DNA of 64,000 nucleotides from Miltoncostaea marina (GTDB taxonomy: Bacteria; Actinomycetota; Thermoleophilia; Miltoncostaeales; Miltoncostaeaceae): assembly GCF_018141525.1 (NCBI RefSeq), contig NZ_CP064655.1, positions 2,202,501 to 2,266,500 on the forward strand, written 5' to 3'. Below the pieces are notes generated by a model, which worked only from the letters and a program-made list of their open reading frames with translations, did no database searches and was not told where the DNA came from. The position numbers were made by a program, and so were the translations under genes. Positions 34,818-43,984 of the stretch are shown here, piece by piece; the first letter of the stretch is position 1; each line of letters begins with the position of its first letter.

Positions 34818-35410
34818 TGGCGGTGCTCGAGGGACGCCACGCCGACCTGCTGACCGAGGCGGTCGCGCTCGACGCCGAGGGGTTCCGGGCCATGTTCGAC
34901 GGCCGCCGCGACGACGCCCGGGCGGCCCTGCGCGCGGCCGCCGGCCGCTACCGCGAGTCGTGGGAGGCCGCCCCGCCGCGCAGCTACGGCCGGCTGGTGG
35001 GGATGCTGAAGTCGGCGGTGCTCGCGGGCGAGGGGGCCGCGGCCGCCGCCTACGCGCGCGGCGCGCTCGGGGACGGCTGTGACTCGCCCACCTCCTGCTA
35101 CGCCCTGGCGGTCGCCGCGCTCGCCCAGGGCGACGACGCCGCCGCCGCGGCGGCGGCGGCGGGCATGCGCGAGGGCGGCGAGGCCTTCGCCCGCACCGCG
35201 GACGCCATCACCCACCTGGCCTCGCGCGACGCGCCCCGCTACGCGCTGGCGCTGGCCGAGGTCGTGGCGGGCTTCGAGGCGCGCGACGCGCACCTCACCG
35301 GCGTGCCGGTGGCGGACACGGCGATGATGCTCGAGGTGCTCGCCGAGGAGCGCGGCATGGCCGCGCGCCCCGCCTCGCCGCTCATGCCAGGCGGTGCCGC
35401 GGGTCGATGA
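34817..35410 (+). CDS. Alpha-helical hypothetical protein (TPR-like)
   Basis: The 197-residue, Ala-rich helical protein has repeated helix pairs (FDGRRDDARAALRAAAGRYRESWE, YALAVAALAQGDDAAAAAAAAGMR) that resemble TPR-type repeats, though no repeat consensus is exact. The start is GTG overlapping the upstream stop by one base. Its last 29 bases overlap the convergent small gene at 35382. Confidence 0.6.
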   Translation: MAVLEGRHADLLTEAVALDAEGFRAMFDGRRDDARAALRAAAGRYRESWEAAPPRSYGRLVGMLKSAVLAGEGAAAAAYARGALGDGCDSPTSCYALAVAALAQGDDAAAAAAAAGMREGGEAFARTADAITHLASRDAPRYALALAEVVAGFEARDAHLTGVPVADTAMMLEVLAEERGMAARPASPLMPGGAAGR

Positions 35411-35585
35411 ACGCCAGGCGCGCCCGGCCGCGCTGGATGCCGTGCGCGGTGGTGCCGTCGGGCAGGGTCAGGGCGACCCTCCAGCCGAGCCCCCGCACGC
35501 CCTCCTGCACCAGCTCGTCCACGCGGGCGACGGTCGCCTCCACCCGGCCGGCGCCGAGCACCTCCAGGGCCACCGTGTCCCCCAC
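35382..35585 (-). CDS. Small hypothetical beta-rich protein
   Basis: The frame encodes GDTVALEVLGAGRVEATVARVDELVQEGVRGLGWRVALTLPDGTTAHGIQRG, an alternating beta pattern like a small barrel or PilZ-type domain, but no family is certain. GTG 35585 gives 67 residues. CTG at 35606 would overlap the preceding TGA as CTGA, mirroring the GTGA junctions around it, and would give 74. It is the last gene of the response-regulator operon. Confidence 0.5.
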   Translation of the reverse strand: MGDTVALEVLGAGRVEATVARVDELVQEGVRGLGWRVALTLPDGTTAHGIQRGRARLAFIDPRHRLA

Positions 35586-35602
35586 CCGCGGCGGCGCGCC
35601 GC

Positions 35603-35764
35603 TCAGGCGACGGCCCCCCACCCGAGCCCGACGAGGTAGAGCACGCCGACCACGGCGAGTGAGCGCACCACCGTCTCGGCGATCCTCCACGCGAGCGGGC
35701 GCGGCGGGTACCGGCGGCCGCGGCCGTCCACGATCGTCAGGTCCCCCTCGGTGAGCCGCCTCAC
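35603..35764 (-). CDS. Small single-TM protein coupled to the response regulator
   Basis: This 53-residue gene starts at GTG 35764, overlapping the response-regulator stop (GTGA). It has a polar N-terminus RRLTEGDLTIVDGRGRRYPP and one hydrophobic helix (SLAVVGVLYLVGLGWGAVA) at its end. Overlap coupling and codon use support it. Function is unknown; it could be an accessory of the two-component system. Confidence 0.6.
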   Translation of the reverse strand: MRRLTEGDLTIVDGRGRRYPPRPLAWRIAETVVRSLAVVGVLYLVGLGWGAVA

Positions 35765-36429
35765 GCGTCCTCCCCCGGGCGCACGAACCCCGACTCGTAC
35801 GCCGCCACGACCACCTGCACGCGGTCGCGCAGGCCGAGCTTGGAGAGTATCCGCGCCACGTGGGTCTTGACGGTCGCCTCGGACACGACCAGCGACGCGG
35901 CGATCTCGGCGTTCGACAGGCCGCGCGCCACCAGCCGCACCACCTCGCGCTCGCGCTCGGTGAGCTCGCCGAGCCCCTCCCCCGCCCCGCCCCCCGGACG
36001 CGGCCGGCGCACGAAGTCCTCGATCAGCCGGCGCGTCAGCGCGGGGGCGAGCAGGGCGTCGCCGCCCGCGATGACGCGCACGGCGCTCACCAGCTCGTCG
36101 CGGCGCACGTCCTTCAGCAGGAAGCCGCTGGCGCCGGCCTTCATCGCCTCGTAGACGTAGTCGTCGCCGTCGAAGGTGGTGAGCATGAGGATGCGGGGCG
36201 ACGCCGCGCCCTCCGCGCCGAGGCGCCGCGTGGCCTCGATGCCGTCCACGTGCGGCATGCGGATGTCCATCAGGACCACGTCCGGCCGCAGCTCGCGGGC
36301 GAGCTCGATCGCCTCGCGGCCGTCCGAGGCCTCGCCGACCACCTCGATGTCCGGCTGGGCGTCGAGGATCATGCCGAAGCCGTCGCGCACCAGGGCCTGG
36401 TCGTCGGCGATCAGCACCCGGATGGTCAC
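35761..36429 (-). CDS. NarL/LuxR-family response regulator
   Basis: The 222-residue protein has a receiver domain with the acidic pair IADDQ, phospho-acceptor Asp55 in VVLMDIRMP, conserved Thr in MLTTFDGD and Lys in LLKDVRRDELV. A LuxR-type HTH follows: LTEREREVVRLVARGLSNAEIAASLVVSEATVKTHVARILSKLGLRDR. GTG 36429 overlaps the kinase stop. It probably controls the divergent ABC exporter at 37804. Confidence 0.93.
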   Translation of the reverse strand: MTIRVLIADDQALVRDGFGMILDAQPDIEVVGEASDGREAIELARELRPDVVLMDIRMPHVDGIEATRRLGAEGAASPRILMLTTFDGDDYVYEAMKAGASGFLLKDVRRDELVSAVRVIAGGDALLAPALTRRLIEDFVRRPRPGGGAGEGLGELTEREREVVRLVARGLSNAEIAASLVVSEATVKTHVARILSKLGLRDRVQVVVAAYESGFVRPGEDA

Positions 36430-37586
36430 GGCCCGGCCATCGGCTCGATCGGCAGGCGCGCGGCCAGGCGGAAGCCGCCCCCCTCGCGCGGGCCGGCGTC
36501 GAGCTCGCCGCCGTAGCAGACGACCCGCTCGCGCATCCCGATGAGCCCGTGCCCCGGCGACCCGTTCGCCGCGGCCGGCCCGCGGCCGTCGTCGCTCACC
36601 ACCAGCTCGACGTCGCGATCGCCGTAGCGCAGCAGCACCTCTGCGGTGGCGGGGCCGGCGTGCTTCAGGGCGTTGGTGAGCCCCTCCTGCACGATCCGGT
36701 AGGCGCTCAGGTCGGCCCCCGGCGAGAGCGGGCGCGGCGAGCCCTCCACCCGCAGGGTCACCGGCAGGCCGGCCTCGCGGACGTGGGCCACGAGCTCGCC
36801 GACCCCCGACAGCCCGGGCTGGGGCGCGAGCTCCGGGGCCTCGTCGGCCATCTCGCGCAGCACGCCGAGCATCGCGCGCAGCTCGGCGAGCGCCTCGCGG
36901 CCCGTCTCCTGCACCGCCCCGAGCGGGCGCCGGGCGCGCTCGGGGTCGACGTCGAGCATCGCCTCGGCCGCCTCGGCCTGCACCACCATCACGCTCAGCG
37001 AGTGGGCCACCACGTCGTGCATCTCGCGGGCGATGCGGGCGCGTTCCTCGGCCACGGCGGCGCGGGCCTCGATCTCCCGCTCGCGCTCGAGCATCGCGGC
37101 CCGCTCGCGCAGCTCCCGCGTCTGCGCGGTGCGCCGGGTGATCAGGAACGCGGCCGTCCAGACGGCGCCCGCGACCAGCGTGGTCGAGATGATGCCGACC
37201 GGCTCGCCGAGGATCGTCGTCACCGCGGCCGCGCCGCCGACCGACAGCGCGAGCCCCGCCACGGCCAGGCGCCACTCGCGCGCCGTCCCCGCCACGTACG
37301 ACGCGGCCAGGAAGCCGAGATAGCCGGCCACAAGGTTGTTGAAGGTGTCCTCGGGGAGCATGGCGGCGGCGATGCCGACCGCGGCCATGACCGCCCCGGT
37401 CGTGAGGGCGGGCGCCCGCCCCGCGACGACGAACGGCACCGCGATGAGCACCGAGATGACGGCGATGAGCGGCCGGTCGCCCCGCGCGTAGTCGTTGACC
37501 GCGGTCTCGACGAGGCCGCCGACGAGGAGGAGCAGCGCGAGGGCGGCGGGCCAGCCGAGGCGCCGCAGCGGCGCGGGGATCGTCAT
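36426..37586 (-). CDS. NarL-type sensor histidine kinase (HisKA_3)
   Basis: The 386-residue kinase has about five N-terminal hydrophobic segments, a coiled linker (TRELRERAAMLEREREIEARAAVAEERARIAREMHDVVAHSLSVMV) with the phospho-accepting His near residue 190, and a HATPase_c domain (YRIVQEGLTNALKHAG, SDDGRG, GHGLIGMRERV). There is no large extracytoplasmic sensor loop, as in DesK/LiaS-like kinases that sense the membrane. It is coupled to the regulator by GTGA. Confidence 0.93.
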   Translation of the reverse strand: MTIPAPLRRLGWPAALALLLLVGGLVETAVNDYARGDRPLIAVISVLIAVPFVVAGRAPALTTGAVMAAVGIAAAMLPEDTFNNLVAGYLGFLAASYVAGTAREWRLAVAGLALSVGGAAAVTTILGEPVGIISTTLVAGAVWTAAFLITRRTAQTRELRERAAMLEREREIEARAAVAEERARIAREMHDVVAHSLSVMVVQAEAAEAMLDVDPERARRPLGAVQETGREALAELRAMLGVLREMADEAPELAPQPGLSGVGELVAHVREAGLPVTLRVEGSPRPLSPGADLSAYRIVQEGLTNALKHAGPATAEVLLRYGDRDVELVVSDDGRGPAAANGSPGHGLIGMRERVVCYGGELDAGPREGGGFRLAARLPIEPMAGP

Positions 37587-37803
37587 GCCCGGACGGTACT
37601 CCGCCGCCCCGCGCGCGCCATCGGCCGCGCGGGCGGGGCGGGGTCATCCCTGCGGCGGACGGCGGGCCGCCCCGGGGTGGTCGCCGGCGCCGCGAGGACC
37701 ATCCCCGCGCCCCGCGCGGATCGCCGCGGCGGCCGATGGCCGGCGCGCGACGCGCTCGTAGCGTCCTCGCACACCGATCCGCACCCCACGAGGAGCGAGA
37801 CAC

Positions 37804-38586
37804 ATGACACCCGTCGGAGCAGCACCCCACCCCGCCGCCGCCGCGGCGCCCGGGCTCCACCAGCGCCCGGCCGTGGTCGCGCGCGGCCTCGTGCGCCGCT
37901 ACGGCGCCGGCGACGCCGCGGTCGACGCCCTGCGGGGCGTCTCGCTCAGCGTCGAGCGCGGCGAGCTGATCGCCGTGATGGGCCCGTCCGGGTCCGGCAA
38001 GTCGACGCTCATGCACATCATGGCCGGCCTCGACCGCCCCACGGAGGGTCGGACCTGGATCGGCGACCACGAGGTCACCGCGATGGGCGACGCCGCCCTC
38101 ACCCGGCTGCGCCGCCGTCACATCGGCTTCGTCTTCCAGTTCTTCAACCTGCTCCCCACGCTGAGCGCCGAGGAGAACGTGACGCTGCCGTCGCGCATCG
38201 CGGGCCGGCGCGTGGACCGCGCGTGGCTCGACGAGGTGATCGCCTCCGTGGGGCTGGGCGAGCGGCGGCGCCACCGCCCCGCCCAGCTCTCCGGCGGCCA
38301 GCAGCAGCGCGTGGCGATCGCCCGCGCCATGCTGGCGCGGCCGACGGTCATGTTCGCCGACGAGCCCACGGGCAACCTCGACTCGCGCTCGGGCGCCGGC
38401 ATCCTCGACCTGCTGCGGCGCGCGGCCGACGAACACGGCCAGACGACCGTGATGGTCACCCACGACCCCGCCGCCGCGGCCATCGCCGACCGCATCGTGT
38501 TCCTGGCGGACGGGCGGATCGTCCGCACGCTGGGCCGCTCGACCGCGACCGAGGTGCTCGACGCGCTGGCGGAGGTGACCCGATGA
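37804..38586 (+). CDS. MacB/LolD-type ABC transporter ATPase
   Basis: Motifs seen are Walker A MGPSGSGKST, Q-loop VFQFFNLLPTLSAEENV, signature LSGGQQQRVAIARAM, Walker B TVMFADEPTGNLD and H-loop MVTHD. The QFFNLLPTLSAEENV block is typical of the FtsE/LolD/MacB branch. A Pro/Ala-rich N-terminal extension of about 20 residues precedes the fold. ATG 37804 follows GAGGAG. Its stop overlaps the permease ATG (ATGA). It is divergent from the two-component genes. Confidence 0.93.
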   Translation: MTPVGAAPHPAAAAAPGLHQRPAVVARGLVRRYGAGDAAVDALRGVSLSVERGELIAVMGPSGSGKSTLMHIMAGLDRPTEGRTWIGDHEVTAMGDAALTRLRRRHIGFVFQFFNLLPTLSAEENVTLPSRIAGRRVDRAWLDEVIASVGLGERRRHRPAQLSGGQQQRVAIARAMLARPTVMFADEPTGNLDSRSGAGILDLLRRAADEHGQTTVMVTHDPAAAAIADRIVFLADGRIVRTLGRSTATEVLDALAEVTR

Positions 38587-41135
38587 CCGCCATCGCGCTC
38601 CGCAGCCTCGCCGAGCGCCGCCTGCGCGCGACGCTCACGGCGCTGGCGATCGTGCTCGGCGTGGCCATGGTCGCCGGCAGCCTGATCCTCACCGACACGG
38701 TCGACCGGGCCTTCACCCAGATCTTCAGCAGCTCCTACACGAACACCGATCTCGTGGTGCGCGGCGCGTCGGCGGTCGAGGGCACGCAGGCCGGCCCGCC
38801 CACCGTGCCGGCCCGCCTGCTCGCGCAGGTGCGCGACGTCCCCGGGGTCGCGACCGCCGCGGGCAGCCTCATGGACATGTCGGGCAGCGGTAACTCGGCC
38901 AAGCTGCTCGACCGCGACGGCGAGGTCATCACGGGCGGCAACCCGTCGTTCGGCTTCGGCATCGACGCGTCGCAGCCGCGCTTCAACCCGCTCACCCTCG
39001 CCGAGGGCGCGTGGGCGGCCGGACCCGGCCAGGTCGTCGTGGACGTCGGCACCGCCCGCGCCCACGGCTTCGCGGTCGGCGACCGGGTGCGCGTGGCCGG
39101 CGCCGGTCCGGTGCGCGGCTTCACCGTGAGCGGGCTCGCCCGGTTCGGCGACCTCGACTCGCTGGGCGGGGCCACCATCGCCGTCTTCGACGTCCCCACC
39201 GCCCGCCGGGTGACCGGCAAGACCGGCTTCGACGCGATCCAGGTCGCGCTCGCGCCGGGCGCGTCGGCCGAGCGGGTCGCCGCCGACATCGCGGCGATCC
39301 TGCCGCCCGCCGCGGAGGTCAGGACGGGCGCGGAGCAGGCGGCGAGCGACAAGCGGGTCGTCTCGGAGGCGATCACCTTCATCCGCGGCGTGCTGCTGGC
39401 CTTCGGCGGCATCGCCCTGTTCGTCGGCGCGTTCGTCATCGTCAACACGCTGTCCATCACGGTGGCGCAGCGCACCCGCGAGCTCGCCACCCTGCGCACG
39501 CTGGGCGCCTCGCGGCGCCAGGTGCTGCGCTCGGTCGTCGCCGAGGCCGCCGTGATCGGGCTGGCCGCCTCGCTCGCGGGGCTCGCCGCCGGCTACGGCC
39601 TGGCGCGCGGCCTCACCGCCCTGTTCGACGCCCTCGGGCTCGAGCTGCCGCGCGGCGGGATCGTCGTCGCCGGCGGCACCGTCGCCGCCGCGCTCCTCAC
39701 CGGCACCCTCGTCACCGTCCTGGCCGGCCTCGTGCCCGCCGTGCGCGCCACCCGCGTCCCGCCCATCGCGGCGGTCCGCGAGGGCGCCGCGCCGGAGGCG
39801 GGGCGCGGCCCGCGCGCGGGCGCCCAGGCCGGGGCCGCCGCGATCGCGGCCGCGGGGGCGCTGCTGGCCCTCGGCACCGTCGGCGAGGCGCTCCCCACCT
39901 CCGGGCGCATGGTCGCGCTGGGCGCCGGGGCGCTGGCGTTCGTCGTCGGCGTGGCGATGACCTCGTCCCGCCTCGTGCGGCCGATCGCCGCCGTCGCCGG
40001 CTGGCCGATGGCGCGCCTCGGCGGCGCGGCCGCCGGCCTGGCCCGCGACAACGCGGGCCGCAACCCCGCCCGCACCGCCTCCACGGCCGCGGCGCTGATG
40101 ATCGGCCTCGCGCTGGTCACGTTCGTCTCGGTGATCGGCGCCGGGCTGATCGGCTCGGTGGAGTCGTCGCTCGACCGCCAGGTGCGCTCGCAGTACGTCG
40201 TCACGTCGGCGACCGGCTGGGAGACCGTGCCGGCCGAGGTCGGGCGCCGGGTCGCCGCGGCCGAGGGCGTGGAGGCCGCGTCGAGCGTGCGGGCGGAGCG
40301 GGCCCTCGTCGGCGGCGCCGAGGCGGACGTGAGCGGGGTCGACCCGTCCACGATCGCCGCGGCCTACGGCTTCGCCTGGCGCGACGGCGACGACGGCGCC
40401 CTGGCCCGGCTGGACGCCGGCGGCGTGGTCGTCTCCGACGACCTGGCCGACCGCGACGACCTGGAGGTCGGCTCGCCGGTCGCGATCACGACCGCGGACG
40501 GCGCCACCCTGCGGCGCACGGTGGCCGGCGTCTACGAGGCGCCGGCGCTCGCCCCGCTGCTCGGCGGCGCCGTGATCTCGCAGCGGGCGTTCGACGCGAC
40601 GTTCCCGGCCGCCCGCGACATGTACGTGCTCGCGGACGCCGCGAGCGCCGCGGCCGTCGCCCGCGCGATCGCGGACTTCCCGGACACGCGGGTCGCGACG
40701 GCGGACGCGTTCGCCGAGGACTCCGCGGCCGAGCTGACCGTGGTGCTCAACCTGCTCTACGTGCTGCTGGGGCTCTCGGTGGTGGTCGGCCTGCTCGGCA
40801 TGGTCAACACGATGGTCCTCGCGGTGCACGAGCGCACCCGCGAGCTCGGGATGCTGCGGGTGGTGGGCATGAGCCGGCGCCAGACCCGGCGGATGGTGCG
40901 GGGCGAGAGCGTCATCACCGCCCTCATCGGCGCCGCGCTCGGCCTGCCGATCGGCGTGGGCATGGCCGCCCTGGTGACCCGGGCCCTGCCCGGCGCGGAC
41001 CTCGAGCTGGTGGTGCCGGCCGGGACGCTGGCCGCGTTCGTGGCCGTCGCCGTCGTCGTCGGCGTGGTCGCGGCGATCGCCCCGGCCCGCCGGGCGGCAC
41101 GCCTCGACGTGCTGCGCGCGCTGCAGTACGAGTAG
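38583..41135 (+). CDS. FtsX-type ABC transporter permease (duplicated)
   Basis: The 850-residue protein has two FtsX domains. The first comprises an N-terminal TM helix (LTALAIVLGVAMVAGSLILTDTVDRAF), a MacB-type periplasmic domain and a three-helix FtsX block near 270-410 (FVIVNTLSITVAQRTRELATLRTLGASRRQVLRS). The second comprises another periplasmic domain and the C-terminal block (MVNTMVLAVHERTRELGMLRVVGMSRRQTRRMV). Such pairs export lipids or peptides, or give resistance to envelope-active agents. The adjacent NarL-type kinase suggests control by envelope stress. Confidence 0.92.
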   Translation: MTAIALRSLAERRLRATLTALAIVLGVAMVAGSLILTDTVDRAFTQIFSSSYTNTDLVVRGASAVEGTQAGPPTVPARLLAQVRDVPGVATAAGSLMDMSGSGNSAKLLDRDGEVITGGNPSFGFGIDASQPRFNPLTLAEGAWAAGPGQVVVDVGTARAHGFAVGDRVRVAGAGPVRGFTVSGLARFGDLDSLGGATIAVFDVPTARRVTGKTGFDAIQVALAPGASAERVAADIAAILPPAAEVRTGAEQAASDKRVVSEAITFIRGVLLAFGGIALFVGAFVIVNTLSITVAQRTRELATLRTLGASRRQVLRSVVAEAAVIGLAASLAGLAAGYGLARGLTALFDALGLELPRGGIVVAGGTVAAALLTGTLVTVLAGLVPAVRATRVPPIAAVREGAAPEAGRGPRAGAQAGAAAIAAAGALLALGTVGEALPTSGRMVALGAGALAFVVGVAMTSSRLVRPIAAVAGWPMARLGGAAAGLARDNAGRNPARTASTAAALMIGLALVTFVSVIGAGLIGSVESSLDRQVRSQYVVTSATGWETVPAEVGRRVAAAEGVEAASSVRAERALVGGAEADVSGVDPSTIAAAYGFAWRDGDDGALARLDAGGVVVSDDLADRDDLEVGSPVAITTADGATLRRTVAGVYEAPALAPLLGGAVISQRAFDATFPAARDMYVLADAASAAAVARAIADFPDTRVATADAFAEDSAAELTVVLNLLYVLLGLSVVVGLLGMVNTMVLAVHERTRELGMLRVVGMSRRQTRRMVRGESVITALIGAALGLPIGVGMAALVTRALPGADLELVVPAGTLAAFVAVAVVVGVVAAIAPARRAARLDVLRALQYE

Positions 41136-41146
41136 CGCGCCCCCGC

Positions 41147-41184
41147 ACGACCCGCCGCCGCCCGGCCGGGCGGCGGCGGGTCGT
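41147..41184. terminator. Perfect 38-bp palindrome, bidirectional terminator
   Basis: Two 19-base arms (left arm ACGACCCGCCGCCGCCCGG) are exact reverse complements with no spacer. The element fills the gap between the convergent ABC permease (stop 41135) and RTX protein (stop 41196). It is the longest perfect palindrome found in the window. Confidence 0.75.
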
Positions 41185-41195
41185 ACGCGCTCAGA

Positions 41196-42119
41196 TCAGA
41201 GCTCGCAGGAGATCTCGGTCTCCGCCGCGACGCACGAGTCGGTGCCGAGGCCGCCGTTGGCGCGGTCCCTGCCGGCGCCGCCGTTGAGGCGGTCGTTGCC
41301 GTTGTTGCCGTTCATGGCGTCGTTGCCGGTGCCGCCCAGCATCACGTCGTTGCCGCCGCCGCCGTGCATGCGGTCCTTGCCGGCGTTGCCGGCGATGCGG
41401 TCGTTGCCCTCGCCGCCGCGCAGCTGGTCGTCGCCGGCGCCGCCGGTGACCTCGTCGGCGCCCACCTGGCCGTCGATGCGGTCGAGGCCCGCGCCGCCGT
41501 CGAGCACGTCGCGCCCGGGGCCGCCCAGGATCGTGTCGCGGCCGCCGTCGCCGCGGATCGTGTCGATGCCCGCGCCGCCGCTCAGCCGGCTGTCGTTGCC
41601 GTTGCCGCCCGTGATGGTGTCGTTGCCGGCGCCGCCGTCGCCGATGTCGCCGCCCTCGCCGAGGTCGAGCTCGTCGTTGCCGGCGCGCCCGAAGACCACG
41701 TCGTCGCCGAAGCTCGCGACGAGCTTGTCGTCGCCGTCGCCCCCGTCGATGCGGTCGTCGCCGTTGCTGCCGTTGATGTTGTCGTCGCCGGCCTCGCCGA
41801 AGATGCGGTCGTCGCCATCGTTGCCGCTGGCGCGGTCGTCGCCGTCACCGAGGCAGACGACGTCGTTGCCGGCGCCGCCGCTCACCGAGTCGTTGCCCCC
41901 GAGCGAGGCGATCACGTCGTCGCCCGGCGTGCCGAGGATCGTGTCGTTGGCCTCCGTCCCGACGATCGTGGCGAGCAGGCCGCCGCAGGTGACGCCCTGG
42001 CCGGTCTGGTGCGGGGTGGCGCCGATCATCACCCCGGCGCCTGCGACCCCCGCGAGCGCGAGCGCCGCGAGCGCGCCGCGCCTCCGCAGCCGGACGAGCG
42101 GTGTGGACATGCGGGCCAT
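41196..42119 (-). CDS. Secreted RTX (hemolysin-type Ca-binding repeat) protein
   Basis: The 307-residue protein has a signal peptide (RLRRRGALAALALAGVAGAGV) and then about 25 nonapeptide-like repeats of the GGxGxDxUx type (for example GGAGNDVVCLGDGDD, GGDGDDKLVASFGDD, GGTGNDAMNGNNGND). These bind Ca2+ in a beta-roll. Two C-terminal Cys (DSCVAAETEISCEL) may form a disulfide. No catalytic domain is present. ATG 42119 follows GAGGAGGAGAG. It is probably a cell-surface structural protein. Confidence 0.88.
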   Translation of the reverse strand: MARMSTPLVRLRRRGALAALALAGVAGAGVMIGATPHQTGQGVTCGGLLATIVGTEANDTILGTPGDDVIASLGGNDSVSGGAGNDVVCLGDGDDRASGNDGDDRIFGEAGDDNINGSNGDDRIDGGDGDDKLVASFGDDVVFGRAGNDELDLGEGGDIGDGGAGNDTITGGNGNDSRLSGGAGIDTIRGDGGRDTILGGPGRDVLDGGAGLDRIDGQVGADEVTGGAGDDQLRGGEGNDRIAGNAGKDRMHGGGGNDVMLGGTGNDAMNGNNGNDRLNGGAGRDRANGGLGTDSCVAAETEISCEL

Positions 42120-42271
42120 GGCTCTCTCCTCCTCGGACGACGCGCAGCGGCCCCCTCCCCGGGGGCTCCCACGCGATCAAGGTCAGAGGCGGTGCGAGCC
42201 TGTAAAGCCCTCAGCGTTGCGGCTCGCCTGAAATCGGCGTTTCGCGCGTTGCAGGATGCGCGACACGCCGG

Positions 42272-43513
42272 TCAGGCGGGGCGTGGGGCCGGATCGCCGG
42301 CGCCGGCGCGCTCGCGGCCGAGCGCGAGCGCGCCGAGGGCCGCCGCCACGAGGCACGCGAGGCCGCCCACGACCAGCCCGCCCCGCGGGCTGACGTGCTC
42401 GGAGATCGCGCCGATGAGCGGCGCGCCGAGCGGCGTGCTGCCGAGGAACGCCACCGTCCAGAGGGCCATCACGCGCCCGCGGAAGGCCGGCGCGGCGGCC
42501 AGCTGCAGGGTGGTGTTGCCGACCGCGAGGAAGGCCACGCTCGTGCCGCCCACGACGGTCAGGGCCAGCAGGGCGACGCCGAGCGACGGCGCCATGGCCG
42601 TGAGCAGGATCGCGCCGCCGAAGGCCGCCGCGGCCACGGTCAGCGCGTGGAGCCCCGTGCGGCCGTGGCCGGCCACGACCAGGCCGCCGACGATCGCGCC
42701 GGCGCCCATCGCGGAGGTCAGCAGGCCGTAGGTGCCGGCGCCGCCGCCGAACGGGCCGGCCGCGAGCAGCGGCAGGACCACCGAGAACTCGTAGGCCAGC
42801 GTGCCCACCACGGCGAGCATCAGCAGCGGCACCAGCAGCTGCGGCGTGCGCGCCACGTACGCGAGCCCCTGGCGCACCTGGCCCGGCTCGCGGGCGGCGC
42901 GCGGCCCACGCTGGAGCGCCGCCACGTCCATGCCCGCCAGCGCCGCGATGACCGCGGCGTAGCTGGCGGCGTTGATCAGGAACGGGATGCCGGTGCCGAG
43001 CACGGCGATGAGCACCCCCGCCACGGCGGGCCCGACGGCGCGCGCCGAGTTGACCAGCACGGAGTTGAGGCTCACGGCGTTGCGCAGGCGCTCGGGACCG
43101 ACCATCTCGTTGACGAAGCTCTGGCGCGCCGGGTTGTCCACCGCCGTCACCATGCCCAGGGCCAGCGCCAGGGCGCCGACCATCCAGACCTGCACGACGC
43201 CGGTCACGGTGAGCAGGCCGAGGCTCAGGGCGATGGCCGCGAAGGCGGCCTGGGTGGCGATCAGCAGCCGGCGCTTGTCCAGCCGGTCGGCGAGCAGCCC
43301 GCCGTACGGGCCGAGCAGCAGGATCGGCAGGAACTGGGCTGCGGCCACGGCGCCGAGCGCCGTGCCGGAGCCGGTCAGCTCGAGCACGAGCCAGCCCTGG
43401 GCGACGGTCTGCATCCAGGTGCCGACGAGGCTGACGGCCTGGCCGGCGAAGTACCTGCGGTAGTTGGGCGCGGCCAGCGCGGCGAAGGTGCCGCCGGCCC
43501 ATCGCCGCATCAC
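42272..43513 (-). CDS. MFS transporter (EntS-like)
   Basis: The 413-residue protein has about 12 hydrophobic helices. The opening NYRRYFAGQAVSLVGTWMQTVAQGWLVLELTGSG, then GLLADRLDKRRLLI and NPARQSFVNEMVG, is typical of the EntS/MFS_3 drug- or siderophore-export group. GTG 43513 overlaps the MarR stop (GTGA), giving a regulator-pump operon. The substrate is unknown. Confidence 0.88.
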   Translation of the reverse strand: MMRRWAGGTFAALAAPNYRRYFAGQAVSLVGTWMQTVAQGWLVLELTGSGTALGAVAAAQFLPILLLGPYGGLLADRLDKRRLLIATQAAFAAIALSLGLLTVTGVVQVWMVGALALALGMVTAVDNPARQSFVNEMVGPERLRNAVSLNSVLVNSARAVGPAVAGVLIAVLGTGIPFLINAASYAAVIAALAGMDVAALQRGPRAAREPGQVRQGLAYVARTPQLLVPLLMLAVVGTLAYEFSVVLPLLAAGPFGGGAGTYGLLTSAMGAGAIVGGLVVAGHGRTGLHALTVAAAAFGGAILLTAMAPSLGVALLALTVVGGTSVAFLAVGNTTLQLAAAPAFRGRVMALWTVAFLGSTPLGAPLIGAISEHVSPRGGLVVGGLACLVAAALGALALGRERAGAGDPAPRPA

Positions 43514-43938
43514 GCGTCCTCCCCGGCGCGGGCGAGCGCCTCGAGGGCGGGCAGGGCGGCGGCGAGCCGGGCGACGTCGGCCTCGTCCAGGCCCTCGAGC
43601 CAGGCGAGCAGGCGCGCGGCGCGGGCGGCGCGCAGGCGGGCCACCCGGCGGCGGCCGGCGGGCGTGGCGCGCGCGATCGTGCAGCGCGCGTCGTCCGGGC
43701 TGGGCCCCCGCTCCACCAGCCCGAGGCCCTCGAGGTGCGCGAGCACCCGCGAGAGCATCGTGGGGTGCATCGCCTCCGCGGCCGCCAGGCGGCCCGCCCC
43801 GGACGGCCCCTCGCGCACGAGCGTGGCCAGCACGCTCGACTGCCCCGGGCTCAGGTCCTCATCGGACGCCGTGGTGCGCAGCAGGCGCGCCGTGCGCATG
43901 ACGGCGTCGCGCAGGCGGATGACGGACTCCTCGTCCAT
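43510..43938 (-). CDS. MarR-family transcriptional regulator
   Basis: The 142-residue winged-helix regulator has LSPGQSSVLATLVREGPSGAGRLAAAEAMHPTMLSRVLAHLEGLGLVERGPSPDDARCTIARATPAGRRRV, the MarR HTH and wing with the conserved DxR. ATG 43938 has no clear Shine-Dalgarno; an AGGAG further upstream (with GTC or ACG in frame) is an odd alternative. A 6-bp inverted repeat at 43985 is a likely operator shared with the divergent MFS gene. Confidence 0.88.
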   Translation of the reverse strand: MDEESVIRLRDAVMRTARLLRTTASDEDLSPGQSSVLATLVREGPSGAGRLAAAEAMHPTMLSRVLAHLEGLGLVERGPSPDDARCTIARATPAGRRRVARLRAARAARLLAWLEGLDEADVARLAAALPALEALARAGEDA

Positions 43939-43984
43939 GCGGGGCGGCGCGGGGGGGCGGGTCGTGACGGGCTCCTGAAATTTG

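Noticed and set aside
36549..41135. A 1528-codon plus frame starting inside the kinase gene
   Set aside because: Only the part from 38583 is real (the FtsX permease). The rest is antisense to the two-component genes and in the wrong frame for the ABC ATPase.
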